Shown piece by piece: positions 9,449 to 20,588 of a stretch of 64,000 nucleotides of DNA (positions are counted from its first letter, which is position 1; each line of letters starts with the position of its first letter). Location of the stretch: positions 12,343,001 through 12,407,000 of the forward strand of contig OX419755.1 in assembly GCA_948567375.1 (NCBI GenBank). Direction: 5' to 3'. The notes beneath the pieces were generated by a model. The model did no database searches. It was not told where the DNA came from and was given only the letters and a program-made list of their open reading frames with translations. The stretch is from Lunularia cruciata (lineage: Eukaryota > Streptophyta > Marchantiopsida > Lunulariales > Lunulariaceae). The translations under genes and the position numbers were made by a program.

Positions 9449-10826
9449 TGGCATTTGACATAAGAGTAGTTCGTATCTAAGTCCTAAGCTACCAGGATCA
9501 CCAAGAATGGGATCAAACTGCCTCTCCTAGCCAAAGCTACATGTGTATAGATAAAAGTGGCACAGTCACTATGACAACAAGTGAGGGTGGACCAGTTGGC
9601 TAGGGCACCAGTCTAGGAACAAGAGATCTAGGGGTCAAACCCTGTTGCGCACAATCTAGCAAGAAAGGCAGATTTTGCCAACCAATGACCAAGATCTACA
9701 CTAAACTAGCTAGCCTCACGCCATCAAGCTGGCTTGCTGGCCCTTCTAGGCCTTCGTAGCCTCTCATAGCCCACAGCCCTATGCCTCGAAACGCCAAAAT
9801 TCAGCCAAATGAGACCTTTCTTGTTGCCACTTCGAACCTCCTCCAAAATTGGCGAAACTTCTCCAAATCTGCGAAACTCCTCCAAACTAGCAAAACTTCT
9901 CCAAATCTGGCCAAACAGCAAAACTCCTCCAATTCTGGCCCAAAATCTGACGTAAATCTGACGTAAAATCTGACGTAAACCCTAAAGATGGATGTCCGCC
10001 AAATCCCCCACTAACTTTCCACTCGAGCCAAATTGACAAAACGGGTTTTTCCAAATCACAATTTCATGAGAAGAGCTTTCCAACTCCACCTTCAATTTCA
10101 CTTTCTGAGCCCAACTCGCAGCAAATTGGTCCTGCCTTCACCTCCTGAGCTCAAAATCACAACACTGCTCGAAAATTGCTCCTTCTTTGCTCGAAATTTG
10201 GCCAGCGCTTCCGCACACCGTTCGCCTAACTGCCAAATTTGCATCAACTACACAAGCTTCTGCACACTAGGGAAACACAGAACCTGAATCGAGCTACCAC
10301 GATCCACCGAGCTTGGAGATACCACCAACACTCAATGTTCCTGCACCCGATTTCTCCCTGACTTCACTTCTCTGATGTAATCAGATCGCTTAACATTCTC
10401 AACTCAACTCAACTCAGATCAGTACTTGATCTATCACTCTATAAACTGCCAACAACTGGGCACTGATTACAGTCAAGCCACACCCACTCAAGCATAGAGA
10501 ATCCATGTGACGCTCGCCGGCCTCTGTCCACCATAGCCAGGAACTCGAAGGCTCAACATCAGAGAAGTGAGCTCTCTGGAGCTCACTTCGAAACTATACC
10601 CCCTGGACTCGAGCTAGCCCTGAAACCCTAATGGTCCCGCTGACGGCACACTCGACGGTGCAAACGGTGCAAAGTGACGGTGGGCCCTACCGTGAAGTCA
10701 GTACCCCAAACACGAAATCTAACCGTCGAAAAGTAGTCCCTGAGAAACAACTAGAATAACTCTAACTACCATCACTGGAACTCTAGTGTCCAAGCATCTA
10801 GATGCGGAACTACAAATGGCGTGACA
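9449..10826 (-). repeat. 5' LTR of the methyltransferase element
   Basis: Begins TGGCATTT and ends GCGTGACA (TG...CA). The first 280 bp and the last 448 bp match the left LTR. The middle block 9731-10378 is unique to the right side and contains short CTCCAAA/CTTCTCC-type repeats. Confidence 0.65.
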
Positions 10827-11888
10827 AAGCTGGCTTGTTGGCCCTTCTAGGCCTTTGTAGCCTCTTATAGCCCACAATCCTATGCCTCAAAGCCTCTAAA
10901 TGCCAAAATTCAACCAAATGAGGCTTTTCTTATTGTGACCTCGAACCTTCTCTAAATCAAGCAAAACTCCTCTAAGTTGGCAAAACTCCTCCAAATCTGG
11001 CTAAAATTTGACATAAACTATAGCAAAATCTAACATAAACCCTAAATTTGGTTGCACGCCAAATCCTTTACTAACTTTTCACTTGAGCTAAATTGAAAAC
11101 ATTAGTTTCTCCAAGTCACAAATTCACAAGAATAGCTTCCCAACTCCACCTTCAAATTTACTTTCTGAGCTCAACTCGCAACAATTTGGTCTTGCCTTCA
11201 CTTCTTGAGCTCAAAATCACAACCATTGCTCAAAATTTGCTTCTTTTTTGCTTGAAAATTGGCTAGTGCTTCCACACACCATCTACCTTATTGCAAAATC
11301 TACATCAAGCAACAAGCTTTTGCACACCAAAGAAAAACTAAACTTCAATCAAGCTACCAATGATCCATTGAGCTTGGAGATGCCACCAATACTCAAAGTT
11401 CATGCACCCAATTTCCCCCTGATTTCACTTCTATGATGTAATCAAATTGTTTACAACTCTCAAATACACTCAACTCAAATCATTACTTGATCTATCACTC
11501 TATAAATTGCCAGCAAATGGTCACTGATTACAATCAAGCCACACCCACTCTAGCTAACAGAATCCAAGTGACGCTCTCCAGCCTCTATCCACCATAGCTA
11601 AGAACTCAAAAGCTCAACATCAAAAAAGTGAGCTCTTGGGAGCTGCACTTTGAAAGTATACCCCTGGACTTGAGGTAGGTCTGAATCCCTAACAGTCCTG
11701 TTGATGGCACACTCAATGGTTCAAATGGTGCAAAGTGACGGTGTGCCCCACCGTGAAATCAGTACCCCAAACACAAAATCTGACCGTCAGAAAGTAGTCT
11801 TTGAGAAATTGCTGAAATAACTCTAATTACTATCATTGCAACTCCAATGTCTGAGCAATCTAGATGCGACCCTACAAATAGCGTGACA
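10827..11888 (-). repeat. Second, more decayed tandem copy of the LTR block
   Basis: Starts AAGCTGGCTTG exactly like 9726 and ends GCGTGACA like 10826. It is therefore a 1,062-bp head-to-tail duplicate of 9726-10826 (1,101 bp). The two differ by many transitions and small indels, so this copy is much older. Confidence 0.85.
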
Positions 11889-12150
11889 TTGTTGTGTTAA
11901 GAATGTCACTTTTACTCCAATATCTTTTATGATTGAAGTAGAGTTTGATATTCTTATATGTTAAGAGGTTCATACATGTTAAAATATGAATGGGATAGAA
12001 AGATGAGAGTCCATTTAGTACATGTAAACTCTTAACTTCTAAAATAGCCAAAGTCCTACATTTGTGGACTATCCTACTACATTCTTCATCTTAGACTTCC
12101 AACTTTCAACACCATGCCTTAAAGATATCATTGCATTATGAATGTGGAAT
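11889..12150. other. AT-rich sequence, nothing recognised
   Basis: Joins the LTR block to the Helitron remnant. No coding or structural signal was seen. Confidence 0.5.
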
Positions 12151-14250
12151 GTGTGCAAGAAACTATAGAAATTTCTTTTGAACTAAAGTCAATATTCTTG
12201 AACAAGAGATCCAAAATGATCCATTACCACTTGCTTTCCAAGATTGCTCAACAGAAGAGAAGATTGTAAGAACAATGGATAAATCATGCATTTATTAACT
12301 TTGCATTTTGCTTTTGAGACCACAAGAGATAGCATTGATTTCTCTTATTATTGCCAAAAGGCCAAGTTTGTACTCTCTCCCTACAAGATCTCCACACTTC
12401 TCCATTAATATTATCTTAGAGACAACTCTAAGTCCACAAACTTTAAAGACAATATCTACCAATTCAATTTGGCCCTTGCTATGGTTAGCTCCAAAGTAGA
12501 TGTAAAAACTAAAGAAGACATTATTTGGGGGCCATATTATTTTAGGACTCGTAATAAAATCTATCATAGAAGTGGAACATTAGAAGCAAATATAAGACCA
12601 TTCCTTCCTATGCCAAAGTTTTGTTTTACGACATTGATCAAGCCAACAAGATTAAAATGAGAAGAGCTAAAAACTCCTCTTGCAACTCTTATATCATGTT
12701 GGAACTCACAAATGATATCCTCAAAGGAAACTCTTATGTCAAGCCTCACAAGCACATCATTGAGGAAATGTGCTTGCTTCTCATTTCTATTCATAAAGAG
12801 GTTTGCATGCTTATCTACACTAACCCATGATAGGATCAATGTTGAGATAACAATGCCATTGCTATTGATGTTGTTGTTGTCTTTACCTTTGGCTCATCTT
12901 ATGAGCATAAGAAAGAGGATAGTGAGTTCATTGTTTATTTTTTGCCAATGTAAATTACAATGCATTGATAACTTGCATCCTACCCATGACACACTAGTAT
13001 ATCCTTTGCTCTTTCCTCTTGGTCATATTAGGTGGAACTTGAACATGAAGCATGTACCTTCCCATGCAACAAAGATCCAAAACTAGATAACATAACAAAA
13101 ATATATTGCATATTTTATGGCATTTGTCTAACCTTTAGTGCCATTCATTTTTCAAGTAAGCTTTCTCACCAACGGTACATGGATAACTTCCTTCATATTA
13201 AAGTAGAAAGGTGCCAATATTACCACTTTCACCAAGATGGTCTTTGTATTAATACATATAAACATCATTAAATATATCCATAACAAAGATGAGGTAAACA
13301 ACCAAAACATTGGGAAGGTAGACATACTTCTTGCTTCTCATAATGGAAGTCCCAAGAACATGCATGCTAAGTATTAATATGTTATGGCCATTGTTTGATC
13401 ATATGGGAAGCCAAACTTATTTATTACATTTACCAACAACCCAAATTAGACAAAAATCACATCCAATCTCAAATTGAGTGAATGCACACATTCCATCCTG
13501 ATTTGGTGGCTCAAGTTTTCAATGCCAAGCTCTTTTCTCTTATGGATAATATTGAACATGGCCAAATTTTTAGTGAGATCATTGCCACTATATGAAATGT
13601 TGAATTTCAAAAGCATGAACTTTTGCACTATCATATGCTACTCACACTTGGGCCTGCTCTCAATTTCATTGACAATATTATTTTAGCAAAGATTTCAAAC
13701 CGACTTCAAACCTAACACTCTATAGACATGTCAAGTGCCACATGATCCATGGCCCATGTTGAGCACTCAACTTCAACTCTGAGTGTGTGACTTACAAGGA
13801 CAAAGAATGCAGCACCATATGTGCCAAGAAGTTCCCTAAGCACTTTGAGCCCTTCACCAAAGAAAACATAGATGGTTATCTTGTTTACCATTGGTGCAAC
13901 ATGGGAAACTTAGTAGAAGTTTGGGGTGTCAATGTTAGCAATCAGTTTGTGGTCCCATATAATTGCTTCTTTGTCCTCAAGTACAATGTACACATCAATG
14001 TTGAGGTTTTCACTATTGTGAAAAGCATAAAATACATCTACAAGTATGTCATGAAAAGTGAAGATAAGTGCATCATAAAGATTTTTAGCAATTCCCATCT
14101 CATATTGGAGTATGATAAGATAGAAAAATTTCTAAATACATGGTGTCATGTTGTGGTTTTCATAGCCAATGAAAGAGTACTTTAGTGTGGTATATCTTTG
14201 TACTATTAGAGTAGATTGTAAGATGGATCCGTTGGTTGAGCTACTACCAT
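12150..14250 (+). mobile_element. Helitron (rolling-circle transposon) remnant
   Basis: Frame-broken plus-strand fragments match the Helitron-like N domain and the start of the RepHel protein. HPTHDTLVYPLLFPLGH (about 12975-13030) matches the conserved HPxYDxLqYPLlFPxG. Next comes a stretch with YMDNFLHIKVER and YYHFHQDGL (about 13170-13250), then a CHMIHGPC match (about 13735-13760). The longest open piece (13787-14185, 132 residues) has CAKKFPKHF, GYLVYHW, VVPYNCFFVLKYNVHINVEV and IKYIYKYV. These match the segment beside the Rep catalytic region. Multiple stops and frameshifts make it dead. The Rep tyrosines, the helicase and the ends (5' TC, 3' CTRR hairpin) were not found. Confidence 0.8.
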
Positions 14251-14950
14251 ATGAGCAATTCATGTATATTTAAGTGATTGGCCATGTGAATTATAAGATT
14301 GTCTTTTTGAGAGCTTTGATATATGTACATGGTGGAGACTTGGTAGACCAAGAGCGGGAGGTTTGTCTTACAAGTCTCAAGAGGGAGGAGGATTTTGGTG
14401 AGTGAGATTTGTAGTAGAGTGTGGGAGCTAGAGAATCAAAGGAAGATGTTGAAATAGAGATATTTTGCACTCTTAAAATGCAACTCCTAAATTCATTTCT
14501 CATCAAGCTTTAGGTTTTGCATCATGATCACTTTTGAGCATAAATGGTAGCACATTTTGGGCCTAAATTTATGGCATAAATGATAGAAATACCAAGTCTT
14601 ATTGTCCTTCTTGTACTTACTTATGGATAGGTCTTGGACTTGACAATTTATGTGTCCTTGAATAATGAGAGGGCCTTAATTTTGTTCAAGGACTAAAAGG
14701 TGTATTTTTTTTATCCATGTGTCAAAAGGAGAAAAAGACTAAGTGACAAATTTAGAAGGAGTTGGGTCCCAACATGTGGAGTCTAGAGTTTTTGAGGGTA
14801 GAGAAAGTTAAGGAAGGTCATTGGGGAGAAAAGATGATGGTTGGAAAGAATATCAATAATATAATAATATATGTTTATATAATAAGAATACTTACATATT
14901 TGAGCAATAATTTAATAATACTCATAAAGGAATATAAGTAAGAAACCACC
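14251..14950. other. AT-rich sequence, nothing recognised
   Basis: Lies between the Helitron remnant and the target site of the next LTR element. The part at 14850-14950 is almost pure A/T. Confidence 0.5.
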
Positions 14951-14955
14951 ATCTA

Positions 14956-15381
14956 TGTAAAAGACCAATACCAAGGAGAGAAATAGGAGAATGGAAATTC
15001 ATATTGGGTTGTTGGAATGAGGGAAAATTCCAAATGCCTAGCATGAGCTTCAGCTTTGGTATTTATAGGTAGCATACAAGGCCTTTGAGAAGCTTCTCAA
15101 GAAGCTTCCTTAAGCTTCTTTCTTAGAGTACAAGCCAAGTTAACTAGGAAGCTTCTCAAGAAGCTTCCTTCTAGAAGTTGCCTACTTGGCGTGCAAGCTA
15201 AGCTAGTTGGAAGCTTTTGGAAGCTTCCTTCTAGAAGCCACTTACTTGAGGTGCAAACTAAGCTAGCCATGAAGCTTCTCAAGAAGCTTCTTAGATACTT
15301 TTGGAATATTCAAGGCTAATTTGTCTTATTTGCTACTTCATAAGCCCTACTAACTTCATCGTTAAACTCCATATTGTTACA
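14956..15381 (-). repeat. 3' LTR of the element at 14956-20583
   Basis: TG...CA ends. It contains a minus-strand TATA box (CTATAAATACC, plus-strand 15058-15068) and several copies of the near-palindrome AAGCTTCTCAAGAAGCTT between 15088 and 15290. Confidence 0.95.
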
Positions 15382-15397
15382 TATTCCCCCACTACTA
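15382..15397 (-). other. Polypurine tract
   Basis: Reads TAGTAGTGGGGGAATA on the minus strand, abutting the 3' LTR. Confidence 0.8.
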
Positions 15398-15419
15398 GTT
15401 GGTGATGTCCTCATTTCCA

Positions 15420-15570
15420 ATGAAGCTTCAAACTCCGGGATGGATGTCTATGCATTCAGGAGGTCAAAAATAGTTTCCCATGTGGCATCATGAAAGGGAT
15501 ACCCTTTCCAAAGGATCTTATACTCCATATGTTGTCAATGGCCTCGTTGAATATGGCAACACGCAAGGAT
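15420..15570 (-). pseudogene. Chromodomain at the integrase C-terminus
   Basis: A minus-strand frame reads MEYKILWKGYPFHDATWE followed by TIFDLLNA. This is the core of a chromodomain, with the aromatic WKGY...TWE pattern that packs against methylated histone tails. It sits where chromoviruses carry the domain that guides integration into heterochromatin. One stop follows (TAG after NA), and the upstream beta-strand is degenerate. Confidence 0.85.
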
Positions 15571-16877
15571 ACAATCAACTTCATACTCCTCATGATCATT
15601 GATAAGGACAAGAAGAGGAGAAGGTTGGACTCAAGAGGAAAAGAAAGAGGGGTTAGGAACAAAGGGTTTCAACTTGGAAATATGAAAGACAAGATAGATA
15701 CGCATATGACAAGGCAAGGCATGTTAATAAGCAACAAGAGAGATAATTTGGGTAATATCAAAAGGTCCTATCCAATTAGGTGCAAGTTTACAAACTTGGG
15801 TAACAAGAGGAAGAGGGAGGTTACAAAAGGATAACATGACTTTATGACCGGTTTCAAAGGTGAGATCACAACGATGGTGGTTTGCATATTGTTTTTGACG
15901 ATTCTAAGCAACAATGAGGTGAGATTTGGCTTATTGGAGAGATTGGAATATAATGGTCAAGACTTTTGAAGTATGAGGAACTTGAGATGGAAGGGGAGCA
16001 AGAAGAGAATCTAGAACAAGCAGATCTTGGCCAAAATTGAGAAAAAAGGGAGAACAGCCGGTGCTTACCTATTTGGAATTTTTATAGGTAAATTTTGCAA
16101 CTACAAGACATTCATCCTATTTGGTATGGTGGACATTGACAAAGGCATGTAACATATCTTCCAATGTACAATTTTCATGTTTGGTTTGTCCATTAGTTTG
16201 AAGATGATAGGCCATGGACAAAGCAAGCTTTGTGCCGAGTATTTGGAAGAGTGCTTGCCAAACTTCTCGGTAAATTGAGGATTTCTATTGGAGATGAGTA
16301 CACATGGCATCCCATGATGCTTGAAGACATTGTCAAAGTAGATTTGCGCTAAGGTTGGAGCATCCACGGTATCACAGGTTGGTGCCAAGTGGACTTTCTT
16401 ACTAAGCTTATCCACAAACACCACGATTGTTGTGTGTCCTTGCTTTGTCTTGGGCAAGGATGTGATGAGATCCAAGCTCACATGCTCCCATTGAGTGGAT
16501 GGAATAGCAAGTGGTTGAAGGAGTCCACTTGGCTTTTGGTTGTTGGCCTTGTTGCATTGGCAACTCTCACACAATTGGACAAATTCTTGAACATCTTGCA
16601 TCATGTTTGGCCACCACCATCGGTGTTGGAGGGTACCCAAGGTCTTGTCCACACCCATGTGACCAGCTATGGGTAAATCATGGGCTTCTTGAAGGCGTAC
16701 AAGTTGAAGATCACCTTTGGCTCGGAACATAGATTTGGTCCTCATGGAATAAAAGGCCATCCTTGATGGAGAAGATGTTATACTCATTGTTACATGTTGT
16801 AAGGGAACCATGTACCATTTGGAAGAATGGATCGTGTTGTAGAGCTGAATGAAATCTGTTTTGGACCTTGGAGTCAA
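15571..16877 (-). pseudogene. Integrase, catalytically dead
   Basis: The 16877-16101 open frame has the HHCC module (HDLPIAGHMGVDKTL...CESCQC) and the first catalytic aspartate (SLDLITSLP). The second aspartate is replaced by asparagine (ISNRNPQF for the family SDRDPRF), as expected from a C-to-T change on the plus strand. The region of the third acidic residue is scrambled by frameshift. Downstream to 15571 only scraps of the C-terminal domain can be read. Confidence 0.88.
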
Positions 16878-16899
16878 TTGACACTGTCGTAATTGCCAT

Positions 16900-17310
16900 T
16901 ATGATGAGAGGAAGAGACTTCAAAGCAGGTCGTCATGATAAAGCATCAAGGATGATGTGGAATTGACCTGGTTTATACTCAAGTTTGATGTCAAATAATT
17001 GGAGTTGTTCCTCCCATCAATGATGTTGACTCTTCATGTGTTCTAAGTGTAAGGTCTCCAACAATGGTTTGTGAACAGTTTTCATGATCACTTGTTTCCC
17101 CACGAGGTAATGCTTCCATACCTTAGTGGCATATACCATTGCAAGTTGTTCTTGATCTCAAGCAGAGTTGTTTCTTTTGGCCATATTGAGTCAATGAGAC
17201 ACAAAGGCAATGGGATGTAGTCCATTTGGGAATTCTTGTTGCAACATGGCTCCAATTGCAAAGTTAGAAGTATCAAAATCAACCACACATAGTAGTTGAG
17301 AATCATATGG
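16900..17310 (-). pseudogene. RNase H remnant
   Basis: The frame from 17300 reads VDFDTSNFAIGAMLQQE and HPIAFVSH, then, after stops, a YLVGKQVIMKT stretch, PLLETL and a DALS ending. These are RNase H landmarks in order. Several stops interrupt it. Confidence 0.8.
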
Positions 17311-18378
17311 TTGAAGAATGGGCCTTAAGGACACCATATGTTTCAACTTTTGGAATGCTTCTTTGTGCTTGGTAGTCTGTTGGAAACTCAAGTCCTTCCT
17401 CAAGAGGTCAATCAATAGTGTAGCAATATGAGCATAATAATAAATGAACCGTTGGTAAAAACTAGCCAATCCATTAAATGCCCATACTTTTTTAGCATCT
17501 TTTGGAGTAGGCCAATCAGTAATGGCCTTGATTTTCTCCTCTTCCATCTTGATCCACTCTAATGAGATCTTGTGCCCCAAGAAGGTAACTTTTTTTTGCA
17601 AAAAGGCACACTTTGACTTCTTGTAGTAAAACTTCCATTGTTGTAGTTGTCTTAGGACTTCTTCTACGTGATTCACGTGTTCTGGCTCTATCTTACTATA
17701 GATTAATACATCATCTAAGAACACCACCATGTACCAATCCAATAGTCCATCCACCAGCCAATGCATTTGATCCATGAAGACTACTAGAGCATTAGTGAGC
17801 CTGAAAGGTAGAACTCTCCACTCAAAATGCCCATACCTTGTGCAAAAGGCCATCTTTTTCACATCCTCCTTATCAATGAGGATTTACCAATAGCCGCTAT
17901 GAAGATCTAGCTTGGAAAAGTATCGTGCTTCACTCAATTGATCTAGCAAGTCATCAATATAAGGCAAGGGATATGCATTTTTCACTATTTGCTTATTGAG
18001 CCTATGATAATCAATACAAAAACAAAATCCTCCATCCTTCTTTGGAAGAAATAGTACCTGTGCTCTCCAAAGAGAGGTACTATGTCGTATGAAGTCCTTC
18101 TCCAATAACTCTATAAGTAATTTTTGCAACTCCTCCAACTCCTTTGGTGAGAGCCAATAGATTGGTCTACTTATTAGAGTACTCCCTAGCAATAACTCAA
18201 TCTTGAAGGGCATACCACAATCGGAGGGTAATCCCTTTGGCAGATCATCCAGAAACACGTCCACAAACTCCTGAACTATTTGATCAACCATTGCTTGATG
18301 AGGTTCTTGGCTCTCCTCATATTGTCTTTGTGCAATTGGCTTGATCAATACCGCAAAAATATATGTATCTTCCTCCAA
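17191..18378 (-). pseudogene. Reverse transcriptase with one in-frame stop
   Basis: The first open part (18378-17884) carries [23 protein letters not shown] and ends in a stop after SGYW. The same frame resumes with MAFCTRYGHFEW and the catalytic FLDD (about 17721-17710), followed by thumb and connection motifs (FLGHKIS, WPTPKDAKKV, FYQRF). The sequence is nearly full length, unlike the RT of the methyltransferase element. RLTNALVVFM replaces the family GLTNAPATFM, a further sign of decay. Confidence 0.93.
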
Positions 18379-18624
18379 AGCTTGCTCTATGGCTGCTTCA
18401 CTAACAAACTTCCTATCTAGGGACTCATCTCTCTTCCAAGCTTGCTACATGGTTACCTTCCTAGCAAATTTCCCATCTTGGATCTCCTCTCTCTTCAAGG
18501 CGTGCTCTATGGCTACCTTCTCAACAAACTTCCCATCTGGTGACTGATTTTTCTTAGGTGTCTTACTTGGAGGTGCCAAACAACCTAGTTTGAAATTCCT
18601 ACCTTGGTGTTGTACTTGAATTTG

Positions 18625-18894
18625 TCATCCAATCCAATTGAATTGAACCTTATGATGTTCAAGCCAAGGTAGCCCTAGAATGGCATCATAGTGTAGAGGT
18701 CCCACTAGAAACCTCATACACTCCAAATACTCTTTCCCAGTCTTAAAAGTAACAACATGTGAGGTACGGAATGCAAAACCCTTTCTACCATACGCCATCA
18801 TCAATCTACTTCCAATCATTGGCTTGATAGGAATACCCAATTCCTTTGCTACTTGCATAGACATGTAATTCTTTGAACTTCTAGAATCAGCCAA
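18625..18894 (-). pseudogene. Aspartic protease remnant
   Basis: Reads ADSRSSKNYMS, in which the active-site DSG has become DSR, followed by MRFLVGPLHYDAILGLPWL, the family-typical protease end (ILGxPWL). The glycine loss should abolish activity. Confidence 0.85.
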
Positions 18895-19019
18895 AATCCT
18901 ACAACCTCAATTAGATATTGTACCTTGCAAGTGAAGCAAACTTGCATAGGTGGAGCCTTCAATCCCATTGGAACTAATCAAGCTCCCAATAAGCGGCTCA
19001 AAATCTCCTACTAAGATTC

Positions 19020-19800
19020 CTTGTTTCCTTGATTATTTTGTTCCACAAACTCCATCTGGGCAACTTGTCGAGGTTGCCCAATCCTAAGTGGGCATTTAGC
19101 AATGCGATGTCCAACTTAATGACAATAAAAACCACTTCCATTTTTTCATAATCTTTCTCTATACACTATACCAAGTCATCTTCATTGGATAGCATCAATC
19201 TCCATTGGTGTTGGTTCTTCCACCCATACGTAGTGTATTGGTAAGCTTTATGTAGGTCGAGGTCGAGACTAAGTTGTCACAACCAAAGAATCAAAGCGCT
19301 CAGCCAATTGCATGGCTTCTTCTACATTTTGTGGTTCTCGTATGGTCACCTCCAATTTGGTTTGTGAGTTCAATCCCCACACAAATCGATCCAAAACTTC
19401 ACCTTCTTGTATATCTGGAATTTGCATGATTATGTTCTAGAATTGTGTGATGTAGCTTCTTATTGAGCCAATCTTTTTCAACTCTATCAATTTATCTTGT
19501 GCGGCTTGGATGACATTTATAGTTTGAAATCGACCAAGTATTGCATCTTTGAATTTTGCACATGTCAAAATTGGTGCAATAATCTGTCATTTAGCTTGCT
19601 CTACTTGGAATTGTCACCAAAGTTTTGCCACACCATCCAATTGGCTAGAAGCCAAGAGACTCTATTTTTGTTCATCTTGAAGATTGGTGGCTTCAAAGTA
19701 ACATTTGTAGTCAAACACAAAATTTTCCATTGTACACAAAAGATTCTTACCTTCAAACACCTTGGGTTTTGGAAATCAAAAGCAATCTTCTCCATCTTGA
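19020..19800 (-). pseudogene. Gag remnant
   Basis: Minus-strand frames show capsid motifs: FDYKCYFEATNLQDEQ, LLASSQLDGVAKLW, IMQIPDIQEGEVLDRFVWGL and EVTIREPQNVEEAMQLAERF. A damaged zinc knuckle near 19140-19090 (FYCH...VGHRIAKC) has lost its first cysteine. Frameshifts and stops are frequent. Confidence 0.8.
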
Positions 19801-20170
19801 ACTTACGCTCTCTCTATATGTTCTCGTTGTTGTTGGTCTTGTTCATCCAACAATCAAGTAAGGTGCTCAATTTGTTGTTGCATTGCAAGGATAACGTCCG
19901 GTATTGCCGCATAGCTATTATTATATCCTACTCCTCAAAATTTATCTAATTGATTAACACATAGATGCAGCACATCCACCATTCTCCATAAGTTACAATT
20001 GGAAGTATCAAGGGTTCCTTAGACAAGGTGATCATATGGAGAAAATCCTACCCAAAGCACAAGGTGATGAATTGTATGAAATGATGTTTGGGTAATATTT
20101 GGACATGAAAATCCCAATGGTTTGGGAGAAGTGGATTTTGTGGTCCATAAATTCCATCTATCCCATTCAT

Positions 20171-20182
20171 GCTTTGATACCA
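20171..20182 (-). other. Primer-binding site
   Basis: TGGTATCAAAGC on the minus strand, one mismatch from the initiator-Met tRNA site. It lies one base from the 5' LTR. Confidence 0.9.
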
Positions 20183-20183
20183 A

Positions 20184-20583
20184 TGTAAAAGACCAAGACC
20201 AAAGAGATAAATATGAGAATGGAAACTCACATTGGGACGTATGAATGAGAGAAAACTCCAAATGCCTCACATGGGCTTCGGCTTTGGTATTTATAGGTAG
20301 CATACAAGGCCCTTGAGAAGCTTCTCAAGAAGCTTCCTTGAGTTGCTTTCTTAGAGTGCAAGCCAAGTTAACCATGAAGCTTCTCAATAAGCTTTCTTCT
20401 AGAAGCCGCCTACTTGGCGTGCAAGCTAAGCTAGTTGGAAGCTTCTAGAAGCTACTTACTTGAGGTGCAAGCTAAGCTAGCCAAGAAGCTTCTTAGATAC
20501 TTTTGGAATATTCTTGGTTAATTTGTCTTATTCGCTACTTTGTTAGACCTACTTACTTTGTCACTAAACTCCATATTGTTACA
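20184..20583 (-). repeat. 5' LTR of the element at 14956-20583
   Basis: Partner of 14956-15381 with the same ends and minus-strand TATA box (20286-20296). It has fewer AAGCTTC palindrome copies, which accounts for most of the 26-bp length difference. Confidence 0.95.
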
Positions 20584-20588
20584 ATCTA

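Larger units (their letters stand above)
889..10826 (-). mobile_element. Ty3/gypsy LTR retrotransposon encoding a cytosine-5 DNA methyltransferase and a PHD finger
   Basis: Read on the minus strand, the order is LTR, primer-binding site, Gag, aspartic protease, cytosine-5 methyltransferase, reverse transcriptase, RNase H, integrase, integrase C-terminal domain, PHD finger, polypurine tract, LTR. The RT-RH-IN order marks it as Ty3/gypsy. All open segments from 9132 down to 4708, and from 4149 down to 1990, lie in one reading frame. This suggests one ancestral Gag-Pol polyprotein, now broken by stop codons. Only the reverse transcriptase lies in another frame, through a shift near 4710-4800 and a deletion near 4075. 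GC content is clearly higher than in the AT-rich DNA to its right. This copy cannot be autonomous. Confidence 0.9.
14951..20588 (-). mobile_element. Complete chromodomain Ty3/gypsy element with 5-bp target-site duplication
   Basis: A 5,628-bp element (14956-20583) flanked on both sides by ATCTA (14951-14955 and 20584-20588). The LTRs are 426 and 400 bp with TGTAA...TTACA ends. On the minus strand: 5' LTR, primer-binding site, Gag, protease, reverse transcriptase, RNase H, integrase, chromodomain, polypurine tract, 3' LTR. The chromodomain and RT-RH-IN order place it among plant chromoviruses. All coding parts carry stops or lost catalytic residues, and the LTRs have diverged visibly, so it is an old insertion. 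Confidence 0.95.

Noticed and set aside
15088-15290. CRISPR-like array from spaced AAGCTTC repeats
   Set aside because: Repeats are palindromic, unevenly spaced and lie inside a eukaryotic LTR; no cas genes or unique spacers.
15490-15834. 114-residue plus-strand frame inside the chromovirus
   Set aside because: Opposite strand of the integrase C-terminus and chromodomain; a shadow frame.
16389-16732. Plus-strand frames of 95 and 73 residues
   Set aside because: Antisense shadows of the integrase at 16877-16101.
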